Source: Micractinium sp. NFX-FRZ
Taxonomy: Eukaryota > Chlorophyta > Trebouxiophyceae > Chlorellales > Chlorellaceae
Direction: 5' to 3'
Assembly: GCA_029339195.1 (NCBI GenBank)
Contig: JAPTJF010000628.1
Coordinates: 1-26,978 of the forward strand
Length of the DNA: 26,978 nucleotides
Below, in pieces: positions 15,501 through 24,000 of the stretch; position 1 is the first letter of the stretch, and each line of letters opens with the position of its first letter. The notes beneath the pieces were generated by a model, which saw only the letters and a program-made list of their open reading frames with translations, did not search any database and was not told where the DNA came from. The translations under genes and the position numbers were made by a program.

Positions 15501-17622
15501 TTCGCAGGTGGTGAAGTTGGCGCTGGCACCTGCATGTTCAGCACCAAGCGAAGGCAGGGGCAGGGGCGTCAGAGGGGCGGCAGAGGCTAGAGGCGGTGGA
15601 ATCGGAGCGAGCTGGCGCATGGCTTTAAACGGAAGGAAGCGGGGGCCTGAGAAAAGCGGCGGTGCTAGCAGTTGGGCGGGCGGCATAGGTGTCGGGCGAA
15701 GCACGCCCACGTGAGCGCCCATGCCACCCTGTGCCTCCTTCCCACGCTGTTTGCCTTCATTCCTCCCGCCCAGCCACCCACCCACCAAACCGCCGAGCTG
15801 TCGCCTGCCCAACTGACCAGCCGCTGAGACGCCACACACCTCTATGTGCTCACACGTCTACCATGCCCACCCTTCTTAACCAACCTCCCCAAGTGAACAG
15901 CCCACCTGCATACACCGCAACCGCTCCCGCTCGTCCCGCGGTGTTGCCGGTGAACTTGCAGTCGGTGAAGAGCGCTTTGCCCAGGTTGAACACCTCAACT
16001 GCGGTACAGCAGTACGGGGGGGGGGGGGGGGAGATGAATACCATAATCATAAGGTCCCCATGTGAGGTGGAGCATCTGAACATCTTGAATGCAGGGTGAA
16101 GATATAAGGAATGGGGGAAGTACAGCTTTGGTTGCTGAAGAAGTTACAATACATGCGGTACACGAGGTGCGGTACATGGCGGGGCACGGTGGCAGCACAA
16201 CGACAGACGCATTGTGAAATCCCTGGCGCAGCCTCTCACAAGGGTGGAGGCGGGCAGGGTGCAGCATTGGCGCGCGCCTCACCCCACCTGCCACGCAGCC
16301 TCTGCGCCTGTCCACTCTCATGCACCCACACATGGCCTCAAGCGCACCGCACCCACAAACACTCCTACCGCGGCCTGGCACATGCATGCCTGCCTGCACA
16401 CGCGACTAACACACACGCGCCCTTGCGCAGAGCGGCCCCGCACCCCACGCACGCACCTGCGCCGCCAAACACGCCCACTGTCGACTGGTCCTGGCGCCCC
16501 TTTGAGAACTCGATGTTGCGCACGTCGGCAAAGCCGTAGAACCCGCTGATCTTCATTATCTGGTACTTGCCTGCATGCTCGGGTTGGATTGATTGAAGGA
16601 AGGGCATCGGAGGGCAGAGGGATGCCAGGAAGGCAGGGAGGCACTGCCTGCAGCGCCCTGGTCGCGCCCACCACCCACCCACCCACTCAGCCAGCCATCT
16701 CATGCACCAGCAGCAACGTCGGTGGCAGGCAAGGCAGCACAAACAGGTGTGCGCGCGGGCAGCGCTTGTGCCGCACCTGAGCCATCAATGCGGCAGGGTT
16801 TGTCTGGGCAGGCTCCCGTGAGGTAGATGGAGCTGTTCAGGCGCAGCGTCTGGCTGAGGCTGGCGATGCTGATGTCAGCGGTGAGGGTGATGGAGGAGCA
16901 GGGCTGCGTGCAGTTGCGCGCATTGGCGGCAGCGATGGCAGCAATCATCTGATCGGTGGTGGCCACTGTGTAGGACTGAAGGGTGTTGTCCACGGAGCCG
17001 GCATCGAGGATGACCACGCCCGGGGGCGCCGGCGGGCGCAGCGGCGGCGGCGACGGCGACGGCGCAAACCCGCCGCCAAGGATGGAGCCGGCATTGAGCC
17101 CGCCGCCTCCGCCTCCCGTTGGAGTGCTAGTGGTTGGTGTGCTAGTGCCGCCGGGGGCGCCAGCGTCAGCGGGCGGCGTGCCTGTTGCGGCACCGCCGGG
17201 GGCCGCGGCGGCGTCGGGCGCCCCCGCTGGCGGAGGGGCCATTGTCGTCACCACAGCCTCAGCGCCGCCGCCCGAGGCGGCTGCCTGTGCTAAGAGGTCG
17301 GCAATGCTCTGGGCTGCAAGGTGGAGGCATGGCGGCGGCAGGGAGGCCATGTGTGGGCAGGGCTGCGGCAGCGACGCTGCCTGGCAGCTGGGCGGGCGTC
17401 GCAGGCGGCGGCGGCGGCAGCGACACAGCCAGCATCCCCCTGCGCAAGCCCAAGGGCGATCGGAGGATGACGCCCCCACTTTCACGCAGCCTGAGGGCGC
17501 CAGCCTGAGGCGGGGGCCCCCGCACCTTGCGTCACGGTGGGTAGCTGCGCCAGGCAGAACAGCGTCAGGGCCAGCGCCAGGGCGCGGCGCCGGCCCTGCC
17601 TGTCCCTTCCCGGCGACTGCAT
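3536..17622 (-). CDS. Four-module right-handed beta-helix (Pmp-like) type I membrane protein
   Basis: Predicted cell-surface or wall-anchored protein of about 1454 residues; function unknown, adhesion or wall organisation likely. Exons, 5' to 3': 17526-17622, 16777-17313, 16457-16570, 15906-15998, 15404-15529, 15067-15149, 14655-14812, 14096-14351, 13586-13733, 13105-13205, 12871-12951, 12473-12608, 12009-12148, 11705-11819, 11162-11308, 10623-10741, 10143-10263, 9609-9710, 9168-9295, 8812-8893, 8353-8600, 8000-8138, 7524-7586, 7185-7258, 6516-6648, 6140-6262, 5718-5783, 5505-5574, 5176-5337, 4824-4903, 4409-4500, 3911-4027, 3536-3649. All phases agree. Order: signal peptide, Gly/Pro/Thr-rich stalk, four beta-helix modules joined by proline-rich linkers, membrane span (~1348-1370), cytosolic tail. 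Repeated CxFxxN...GGA(I/L/V) motifs match the chlamydial Pmp repeat and pectate-lyase-like folds. No catalytic site was recognised. An in-frame ATG at 17685 could add 21 residues. The donor at 13585 is the least certain splice site. Confidence 0.85.
4409..4500 (-). other. Single transmembrane segment exon
   Basis: Exon 31 encodes FIIWFVVGCLTMAFLILTVV followed by basic FHKRIFS, a clear single membrane span with a stop-transfer charge on the cytosolic side. With the N-terminal signal peptide this predicts type I topology: beta-helices outside and the last ~85 residues inside. The tail (exons 32-33) is acidic near its end (RKEDAELEE) and shows no kinase or other recognised domain. Confidence 0.85.
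5176..5330 (-). other. Juxtamembrane proline-rich stalk
   Basis: Exon 29 encodes about 51 residues starting PPPAEPEEPKAPRPP and continuing with repeated SPPPSPPP-type units. Together with NKPPPPIITSGRPFPF in exon 30 it forms a stalk between module 4 and the membrane span. A glycosylated stalk crossing the cell wall is the natural reading (inference). Confidence 0.75.
5331..8388 (-). other. Beta-helix module 4 (residues ~1033-1269)
   Basis: The module begins with YSEQELYDMLKDPWNDEVQL, followed by ITRPLSLVGKCGAI, CYIDAEGWVENIFRI, KVTFRNLRFTGVESADAGAL, then CDFSRNKAAMGAGL, NGGAISLSSGSL and CTFTKNDAMYGGGIAV. It closes with NNSFVNNNAFVFGDDLYVDD and a Tyr/Pro-rich stretch before the last proline linker. 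Its exons are bounded mostly by phase 0 and phase 1 introns, as in module 3. Confidence 0.78.
6841..7228 (-). repeat. Degenerate tandem copies of the exon 24 tail in intron 24
   Basis: The 3' end of exon 24 (ALMIDM followed by donor GTGGG at 7184) recurs in the intron. One copy ends at 7080 with the donor changed to ATGGG. Another ends at 6949 with GTGGG intact (LSIDM). A more decayed partial copy lies at about 6841-6906. Flanking sequence, such as ccaaccacaccccagcccaa, is shared, so whole boundary segments were duplicated, with spacings of 105 and 131 bp. Confidence 0.75.
8389..8547 (-). other. Proline-rich linker between modules 3 and 4
   Basis: Exon 21 encodes about 53 residues rich in Pro with Ser, Ala, Lys and Arg, starting APPPAPPSPPSPPPPPSPPP and ending VPPKK. 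It is the longest linker between two modules. The interspersed basic residues (PKPPRPPRID) differ from the neutral linker before it. Confidence 0.75.
9050..9112 (-). repeat. Copy of the exon 19 tail inside intron 19
   Basis: On the minus strand this segment reads GCLVAFCLNAWLFK followed by GTGGGTAAG, against GCPAAYFLNTWFK and GTGGGT at the true end of exon 19 (9163-9212). The donor is preserved and even better matched to consensus, while the coding part has diverged. No well-placed acceptor in a fitting frame was found upstream, so it is most likely a non-coding relic. Confidence 0.65.
9885..10190 (-). repeat. Tandem duplication of the exon 17 tail plus intron start
   Basis: The exon 17 unit (EVFGP, then DITFIDCEF, then ATCA and donor GTGAGT, then intron) repeats at about 140-bp spacing. 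Unit boundaries are marked by aaacacctcc-like strings near 9909, 10058 and 10191. The second copy encodes DITVLDCQFGESI ending ATTA and GTGCGT. A third, short fragment with GAGGTGTTTGGCCC lies at about 9890-9920. Confidence 0.75.
9992..10030 (-). other. Candidate 39-nt cassette exon (copy of exon 17 tail)
   Basis: Within the exon 17 duplication, 39 nt encoding NITVLDCQFGESI (first base of the Asn codon from exon 17) are bounded by AG (10031-10032) and GTGCGT. The upstream intron is phase 1 and this segment keeps phase 1, so inclusion would insert 13 residues without shifting the frame. It may equally be a relic that happens to be bounded by AG and GT. Confidence 0.4.
10243..10388 (-). repeat. 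73-bp tandem duplication of the exon 17 acceptor
   Basis: Two near-identical 73-bp units each contain a GCGCAG acceptor followed by GTGGTGTTCAAGAACCTGCG. The exon-proximal copy (exon end 10263) gives the in-frame product VVFKNLRIMNGNS. Using the distal copy (exon end 10336) would add 73 nt and shift the frame, so it is a decoy acceptor or a source of non-productive transcripts. Confidence 0.8.
11031..11081 (-). other. Candidate 51-nt cassette exon (copy of exon 15 tail)
   Basis: This segment encodes AMSNMVLAPDMQYQTTV(G), closely matching SNMALFPYIQYQTTIG at the end of exon 15 (11162 onward), at 131-bp spacing. It is bounded by CTCAG (acceptor) and GTGAGG (donor), is exactly 51 nt long and is phase 1 at both ends, like the intron it sits in. 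Inclusion would add 17 residues in frame. The tract before its acceptor is only weakly pyrimidine-rich, so use is uncertain. Confidence 0.45.
11276..11545 (-). repeat. Copies of the exon 15 head in intron 14
   Basis: The first codons of exon 15 (YAWDEFDLA, 11276-11308) recur twice upstream in transcript order: INAWDELHLAHG at 11426-11460 and VHAWDELDLGK at 11507-11542. Both copies have AG and a pyrimidine-rich stretch before them. Exon 15 therefore has boundary copies on both sides, head copies upstream and a tail copy downstream. Confidence 0.72.
11727..11777 (-). other. Proline-rich linker between modules 2 and 3
   Basis: Exon 14 holds the shortest of the linkers, reading SPPPPPSPPRTPPAPP, directly between the end of module 2 and VSDIFRP at the start of module 3. 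It is of the same (S/A)PP type as the other linkers, which supports a module-plus-linker repeating unit. Confidence 0.72.
12304..12392 (-). repeat. Copy of the exon 12 tail inside intron 12
   Basis: The minus strand encodes NAWSGFMQYSCALYTGMVNR and ends at donor GTGAGG, matching NTWAGFRQYSFSMNTGVRAG at the end of exon 12. No suitable acceptor precedes it. Exon 12 joins exon 13 in the correct phase when it is skipped, so it is treated as intronic. Confidence 0.68.
13211..13380. repeat. ~50-bp G-rich tandem repeat in intron 9
   Basis: Units starting near 13249, 13298 and 13348 share gccaggcagggggcagcagg-type sequence followed by a ggcg-rich stretch, with a partial unit at 13211. The plus strand is strongly G-rich, so the transcript (minus strand) is C-rich. 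It is a minisatellite inside the intron; no coding meaning is apparent. Confidence 0.7.
13519..13615 (-). repeat. Duplicated donor region of exon 9
   Basis: The exon 9 end (DECELG followed by GTGCCA) is repeated at about 13519-13560 as DECELA followed by GTGCCATG, with shared flanks (GCTGG and GGTGTTAC). The genuine donor is inferred from phase: exon 9 must end with one extra base to join exon 10, and the GT at 13585/13584 is the one that fits. Confidence 0.6.
13701..13850 (-). repeat. Duplicated acceptor region of exon 9, copy inactivated
   Basis: A 40-bp segment holding the acceptor and first codons of exon 9 (13701-13740) recurs at 13811-13850 with a single mismatch. That mismatch changes the acceptor CTGCAG to CTGCCG, destroying the AG. 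The near identity points to a recent duplication with a 110-bp period. Confidence 0.85.
13916..14130 (-). repeat. Three copies of the exon 8 tail and donor
   Basis: Exon 8 ends ELQVATTIT with donor GTGAGAGG at 14095. Diverged copies follow in the intron: LLQIITIVT with GTAAGAGG (end 14020) and a weaker copy with GTGAGCGA (end 13921). Copy 2 is preceded by a good acceptor (TGCTTGCAG), but the enclosed 31 nt would shift the frame. The exon 9 phase requires the first donor. Confidence 0.75.
14249..14351 (-). other. Proline-rich linker between modules 1 and 2
   Basis: Exon 8 opens with a run of about 34 residues made of Pro with Ala, Ser, Arg and Asn (PPPPAPPPSPPRPPNPAPNP and onward), continuing a shorter PPSPPSPPPTPAP tract at the end of exon 7 (14655-14695). 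Such tracts in secreted algal proteins are usually prolyl-hydroxylated and O-glycosylated rigid spacers, as in pherophorins and extensins; that modification is inferred. Confidence 0.75.
14696..17020 (-). other. Beta-helix module 1 (residues ~131-390)
   Basis: The module opens after a Ser/Pro linker with a segment reading TTDQMIAAIAAAN, alternating strands and a CRIDGSG cap, then coils bearing Pmp-like motifs: CKFTGNTAG, CEFVENNAQTTGGALL, CKFIGNSAGQGGGAIS and CTFQQSEAG. It closes with a distinct segment (DIYLRYSTLSKLFITPP) before the proline linker. Exons 3, 4 and 5 are all bounded by phase-1 introns and each carry about one or two coils, which suits exon duplication or shuffling. Confidence 0.8.
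16016..16031. repeat. 16-nt G homopolymer in an intron
   Basis: Sixteen consecutive G on the plus strand give a C16 tract in the transcript about 16 nt before the acceptor of exon 4 (exon end 15998). It forms part of the pyrimidine tract. Such a run is expected to vary in length between strains and is prone to assembly error. Confidence 0.9.
17526..17622 (-). other. Signal peptide exon of the beta-helix protein
   Basis: Exon 1 encodes a basic N-region (RDRQGRRR), a hydrophobic core (ALALALTLFCLAQL) and a plausible cleavage zone near TVTQ, a typical secretory signal. I chose the ATG at 17622 because it places the hydrophobic core about 14 residues from the start. The upstream in-frame ATG at 17685 would put 21 mostly polar residues in front of it. 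Confidence 0.8.
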
Positions 17623-18053
17623 TCCCCCAAAAGGGGGGAGGGCACCGAGGGGCTGTTGCTGGCGGTCACGGGCTGCCTTCCTCAAAGTTTAGAACATTGG
17701 CAGCGTTGGGCGGTGTTCCAAGTAAGCGAGCATGCTCTGCCGAGCTCTCCAAAGTGTGGCGATCAACCGGGCGGCGCGTCCGAGCAGTTTGGCGTGCTGC
17801 GTGCTTTGCGTGGCAGTTGTTGCCCCGCCGTGCCTATTGCACCCCAGGGCGTGCATCCTTTCACTTTGCGGCTCTGTAACCTGACTCGTAGTCAGGTCAG
17901 ACGTTGGGCGGGGCAGCCGGCCGTCAGCCAACAACAGCAACCCCTGAATGCAGTGTTAGCGCCATCCCCGCAGCAGCCCCCGGCTCTAAGAGCGCCTCGC
18001 AGTCACTGCAACTGCTGGCGAGCCAGTAGCGCACCTGGCAGCTAGCATCCGCG
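17623..18053. promoter_or_regulatory. Shared divergent promoter of beta-helix gene and chitin synthase
   Basis: The two genes start head to head with 431 bp between their start codons (368 bp if the upstream ATG at 17685 is used). The region must hold both 5' UTRs and promoters. No clear TATA box was seen. A perfect inverted repeat lies at 17881-17895, and a short C/A-rich stretch precedes the chitin synthase ATG. Shared control is inferred from the arrangement only. Confidence 0.6.
17881..17895. promoter_or_regulatory. Perfect 6-3-6 palindrome in the divergent promoter
   Basis: CTGACT-CGT-AGTCAG is a perfect inverted repeat with a 3-bp centre. It contains TGACT half-sites of the kind bound by bZIP factors, and lies about 160 bp upstream of the chitin synthase ATG. 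A regulatory role is a guess from symmetry and position. Confidence 0.35.
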
Positions 18054-21000
18054 ATGTCTAGCATCGGCAGACGGGAGAACTTGCCCACCAGGGCCCTCAC
18101 GGAACCCTTGGTGTCCGACGATGGTGGGTTGGGGTGCTATGGACATTACGCCGGCAGCGGTGGCAGCGCCGGCGGCCCTTGCGCCTCGCCCTTGCCCAAC
18201 TACCTTTCAACCAGCTCTCCGCCCACCACGGCGCACAGCCGGCGGCGGTCACCGTCGATCGGCATACGGCGTACTCGACAGTGCGTTGCGTTCACTGGGA
18301 TCGGCGGCAGCAGCCCACCAAGCAGCAGCAGGGCGGCGGTGACGCAGCGGGCTGAGGGTCGCACTGCCGCCGCCGCCCCGCCCTCTGCTGCTCGCCCACC
18401 CCAAGGCGCATGCTCGTGCCTTCCCCTGCAGAGGAGACGATGGAGGACCTGCTGGTCACGCCCGACTTTGATGTGCAGCCCGCTCCCCTGAGCGAGTACT
18501 ACCAGCACCTCGACCAGCGCCTGGACGAGCTGCGCAACCTGTTGGGTGCTTCGGGCGCCGCGCTGCCCAGCACGTACGAGAAGTACCTGCACGGCTCGGT
18601 GCCCGCAGCTGGAAGCAACCCAGTGGTCACCGCAAAGGAGTACTATGAGCAGCTGAAGCAGCTGCGCGCCGACAGCCAGGTGTGGTGATGCGTTGGCGGG
18701 GGCGGGCGCGCACCGGAGGCGGGGGCAGCGAAGATGAGGGGAGGCCTGGCATGCAGCAGCACCCAACACCCAACTGGCTTGCCTCACCGCTGCTGACCCG
18801 TGCTTCTAACACCCGCCGCTTGCTCTGAGCTCATCTCTGGCCCCCCGCGTGCACCCATGTTGCGACCCCAGCTAAGACCGCGCTGCGTACTGCACTAAAT
18901 GCTGCCGCAGGTGTACTACCCCGTGGCCCCCGAGGTGCACCGCGACCTGCTGTGGGAGGACGTGGACGTGGCTGACCCCGCAGAGTACACCTTCTGCCGC
19001 TACACCCCCATCACCACAGAGGTGCGCTGCGCCCGCACATGTGCGCTCTGCTCATATGAACCCTGCCTCATGCCGCTCCTTGTGTGCCCTCCTAGCTGGG
19101 GGGTGTCCTCCACCTCTGGCCCTCTCAGCGGCCTGGGAGGGTGCCTAGAACGGCTGCTGCATGCGGGTGGTCAGTGAGCGCTGCCCGTCCTCGCCCCGCT
19201 GCCCGTCCTCACCTGCTGCCCGCCCTCACCCCGCTGCCCTCCTCACCCCGTGCCTCGCCCTTCCCCACCCTGCCTGCAGGATGCGCGTGACTTTGGCAGC
19301 GACGGCTACAGCCTGCGTGTGCAGCACAAGTTCAGCCGCCACATCAAGCTGCTGATTTGCGTGACCCTGTACAACGAGGACCAGGAGACCCTGGGCAAGA
19401 CGCTGCTGGGCATCTGCGAGGTGAGGGGGGCTGAGGGGCGGGGATCCAGCCGTGCTGGACGATGACGGGCTGGTGGCGGGTGCAGGTGCAGGCGGGCGGG
19501 CAGGCCCTTCCATGACCTTTGCCTGCCTCAAGTCTCATGCGCTGCTGCTGCGGTGCGCAGCGTCCAGCCCCCGCACGCTGCGGCTGCACGCTGATGCCTG
19601 TGTGTGCTTGGCTCACCACCTCTCGCAACCCATCTGTTGTGTACCGCAGAACCTGGAGGTGCTGTACCGCCAGTACGGACGGGACGGCAACAAGCACGGG
19701 CTGGACTGGCAGGAGGTGGCGGTGGCCATCATCCAGGACGGCATCTCCCTCTGCGACTCCTCCGTGCTGGCCGCCTCCACAGTGCAGGTACAGTAAAGGA
19801 ATGTTGTTGTGCAGGGCGGGCGGGCTTGCTTGCTTGCTTGCTTGCTAGCTTGCTTGCTTGATGATACCACAGTGGGGGCGGCGGGCACAACATTCCTGCT
19901 GCTTGGCACCAGCCAGACGCAATCTCCCGATGCCCCCACCATCCTTTGTCTGAATGAGCCTCGCCGCGTTGCCCCTCACCGCCCAACTCCCTGCAGGGCT
20001 TCTTCTCCGAGAACATGCAGCAGACCGACGCAGTGGGCCTGCCCGTGTCCATGCACATGTTTGAGTACACTGCCAGGTCAGCTCCCGCCTCTGCTGAGCT
20101 GGCGCCATGCTGCGCTGATGTGTCCCTCCTCCTGTGCGGCAGTTGCATCAGCCCCGCCTGCCCTTGCCTGAAGCAGTTGCCACATTGCTGCCTATACCCT
20201 CACCGCGTGCGCTGCCTTTCCATCCTTGCAGGTACAAGAAGCATGCGGGGCTGGACTGCTACCCGCCGCTGCAGATCATGTTTGCTGCCAAGACCACCAA
20301 CAGGGGCAAGCTGGACTCGCACTGCTGGTTCTTCGACGGCTTTGCCTACCTGCTGCAGCCCGACTACTGCGTGCTCTTCGATGCGGGTGCGCCGCCCTGC
20401 CCTCCGCTGGCCTGCCTCGGTGCCTGGCGCTCCCTGCCTGCCTGCCACTCTGCCTTGTGCCTGCACCATCAGCTCACTGGCAGCCCCCGCCTGCCCATGC
20501 CCCTGCACCTGTTCCCCGTCCTGCGCTGCCCCTCCACTGCTGCCCTTCCTCCCTCCTCCTCTCCGCAGGCACCAAGCCCATGCCGTTTGCGCTGCGCAAC
20601 ACGTACGCCCACTTCAAGCGCAACCCCTGGTGCGGCGGCCTCACCGGCGAGCTGCGTGTGGAGCGCCCCTACCGCAACTTCCTGACCAGCGTGCAGTACA
20701 TGGAGTGGAAGGTGGGTGAATAGATGTGGGGTGATTATTGGTTTGGTATGCAGAGGCGGTGCATGCCGAGCAGCTGGCGGGGGCTGCCTGGCCGCAGTGT
20801 GTGTGGGTCTTGGGGCGTGCCTCTTGAGCTCCCTGCCTGCCCGTCACCCACAGCTCATGCCCGTCGTCGCACCCGCAGGTGTCCCACATGCTGAGCAAGC
20901 CCATCGAGTCGATCTGTGGCTACCTCACCGTGCTGCCCGGTGCCTTCTCCGCCTTCCGCTGGGCCGCCGTGGAGGTGCGCAGTGCCACTTGTCCCGTGAG

Positions 21001-24000
21001 GGGAGCTGCCTGGGTTGGCGGCGGGCCGGCTCGTTTGCGTGGCTGGCTCCCCAGCAGAGCAGTGCTGCCCCGCATGCAAGGCTTGCTGTCTCCGCCGCAG
21101 GCTTCCCACCCTTCCCTCCTCTCCCCACCTCCCCGCAGGGCGAGCCCCTGCGCCGCTACTTCTACGGCCTCTACTCCCAGAACGACCTGTCCGCCTTTGA
21201 GGCCAACATGTACCTGGCAGAGGATCGTGTGCTGTGCCTGGAGATCGTGGCGCGCAAGAACTCCAAGTACTAGTGAGTGCCGAGGCTGGCACCAGCCTGG
21301 CCCCTGGCCCCTGGGCACAGCATGCTTGCCAGCGGTGTGCGCAGGTGGCGATAGTGTTTGCTTTTGTGTCCTTCCCTGCCGTGTTGGTTGCTTGGCCCTG
21401 CCTTGGCCCTGCCATCCCACACCGCCCTGCCCCCTCCACGAACTCCATTGTCACTCCTCCCTCCTCCCCCCCACTGCCTCTTGCAGCCTGGAGTACGTGA
21501 AGGAGGCGGTGGCTGAGGCCGATCCCGTGACTGGCTTTGCCGGCCTGATCAAGCAGCGCCGCCGCTGGCTGAACGGTACCTTCTTTGCCATGGTCTACAC
21601 CCTCACCAACTGGTCCCGCATCTGGACAGAGAGCCACCACAGGTGGGCCCACATCTCAAGCGTGTGGGTGGGGCAGGCCTGCCGCGTCACCTCACAGCTG
21701 GATGTTCAAGGCTCGCGTGGCTGCTCCCCACAATGCTCAACTGCTCCCCATGCTCCTGCTGCTCACCTCCTCACACCCATGTGCCCCCCGCCCCGACCCG
21801 ACCCGCCCGCATGCCTCCTCACGCCCATGTGCCCCCACCCGCCCGCAGCTTCATCCGCAAGTGCGTGCTGTCCCTGGAGTTTGTGTACCTCATGATCCAG
21901 ACCTTTGCGGGCACCTGGTTTGGCATCGCCGTCTTCTACACCATCCTCTACCAGCTCTTCCTGGCGCTCTTCAACACCTCGCAGCTGCTGCAGAACGTGA
22001 GGAGGCGGGCAGGCGGTCTGGGTTCATAGCGGCTGGTGGGCTGTTGCAGCTGCTGGAGGGGGTCGGCAGGCGCGGGTGGCAGCCGCTTGCCCTGCAGCGC
22101 TTGCCCAAAAAAGGCCAGCCTTGATGAATGTAGCCCGCCACTGTGCTCACACAACCACATGCCCCCACCCCTGCAGATCGGCTCCATCCTCTCCATGATC
22201 TACCTCTTCCTCATCATCGTGGAGGTCATCGTCAACCTGAAGAACAAGCCCGAGGCGGTGGAGAAGGTGGGCGGGGGCAGCCGCAGTTGTGGCCACCTTG
22301 GCAACTGCAGTAGCGGCGTGGCATGCCCTGCGCTCTCAGCGACCCTCTCCTTGGTGATGGGCCCACCCGCCCTTCCCTCCCTCCGCGCCCTTCCCACACC
22401 TCAACCCCTTCCGCCTGACTGCAGGTCCACCTCTTCTGCGCTGTCTACTTCATGCTCTACATGGTGGCCTTCACGGGCATCACCATCTGGTGCGTGGCTG
22501 GCAGGCCTGGGCGGGGCAGCTGGCGTGGGGCTTGCCGGGCGCAGTGCGGCTGCACGTGCCCGCTTGCCTCCCCCATGGCGCCCCCTCACCCCCATCCCAC
22601 CTCGGCCACCCACTCCGCCCCCATGTGTTGCCCACCACCCCACCCACCAACCGCAGGTTCATGACCTCCTACTCGGTGGACCAGATCTTTGGATCGGTGG
22701 CCCGCATCGGTGTGATCCTGTCGCTGGGCTCCATGCTGGTCACCGGCTTCCTGCACGGCGACATGATGGCCTTTGCGGGCGCGGGCCTGCAGTACTGGTT
22801 TATGCAGCCGGTGTTCCTCAACATCCTGCAGGTGGGGCGGCGCCTGGGTTGTTGGGGCAGAGCGGGGTGGGGAGGCAGCTGGGGTGGATCTAGAATGGTG
22901 GGGTGAGCAGCCTGCACCAGCCGCATGCTGTACGCAAGTCCTTCCTCACCGCCGCCCCTTCCTCCCGTCCCGCCCGCGCCCAACCCCCTGCCCCTCAGGT
23001 GAACGCTTTCTGCAACACCGACGATATCACCTGGGGTACCAAGAACCTGGACACCAAGAAGGACGCCACCGAGGCCAAGGGGCTCATGAAGAGCGGGCTG
23101 GCCTACTCCGCCAACCAGGTGGGTGGGTGGGGCAGCGCTGAGGTCAGGGGAGTACAGCACCGGGGTCTGTGGGGGCTCCTCGCCTTCCTGCCAGAGCGCG
23201 CCCATACCGCTGCGTGCATGCCGGCTCGCAAACCCCACCTGGCCCTTCCCCCCCTCATGCCTTTCCTTGTCCCCCGCCCTCCCGCCGCAGACCAAGGAGA
23301 GCAAGTCGTTCTGGAAGGCGATGATGAAGGTGCACGAGAAGCTGACGGACATCAACCAGATCAAGGCGCACAACCAGATCAAGGAGACAAAGCTCAAGGT
23401 GGGGGCGGGGGAGGAGAGCGGGGTGGGCGGTGAGGAGGGCACAGGCTGGATGGCTTGGGACGGTGCGGCTGGGGCGGCAGGGATGCTTTTTGGCAGCATC
23501 AGAGTGTGCGTGGCGTGGGCAGCTGCCCACTTCTCCCACCGCTGCACATGCTGCACCCTGCCAGCTGAGCATGTTCCGCTCACTGCCCCCGCTCCCCCCT
23601 GCAGGCCTTTGCCACCTACCTGCTCATCGCCTGGCTCACCACCAACATCATCTTCGCCCAGGTCGTCAACATCATCTCCGCGCTCGAGTGGGAGGTGCGC
23701 TGGTGGTGGGGGGCAGAGGTGCCGCTGCATGGCTGCTGCTGCATGGCCACTGTTGAAATGGCACCTCTGCTGCCAGGCCCCTCAACCCACTGACGTTTGT
23801 GCTTGCCTGCTTGCTGTGTGTGCGTGTGAGCAGGTGTGCGACCAGGCCCCCGAGACCATCTACGGCACCATCATCGCAGACAAGATCAACTCAGACCTGG
23901 ACATGGCGCAGGTGGGGTGGCAGGGAGGGAATGGAAGGTGGGGTGGCATTGGGGGCAGCTGTTGGGGTTCGGAGTTTGAAAGCGGGGATGGCGCTGGGGC

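Noticed and set aside
20879..21895. 338-residue continuous plus-strand frame containing chitin synthase sequence
   Set aside because: It reads exon 9 in frame, then runs through introns into other frames. The spliced model keeps the conserved motifs and correct phases; the continuous frame loses them.
22669..23730. 353-residue minus-strand open frame
   Set aside because: It is antisense to four chitin synthase exons with conserved motifs on the plus strand; the frame has no homology signal.
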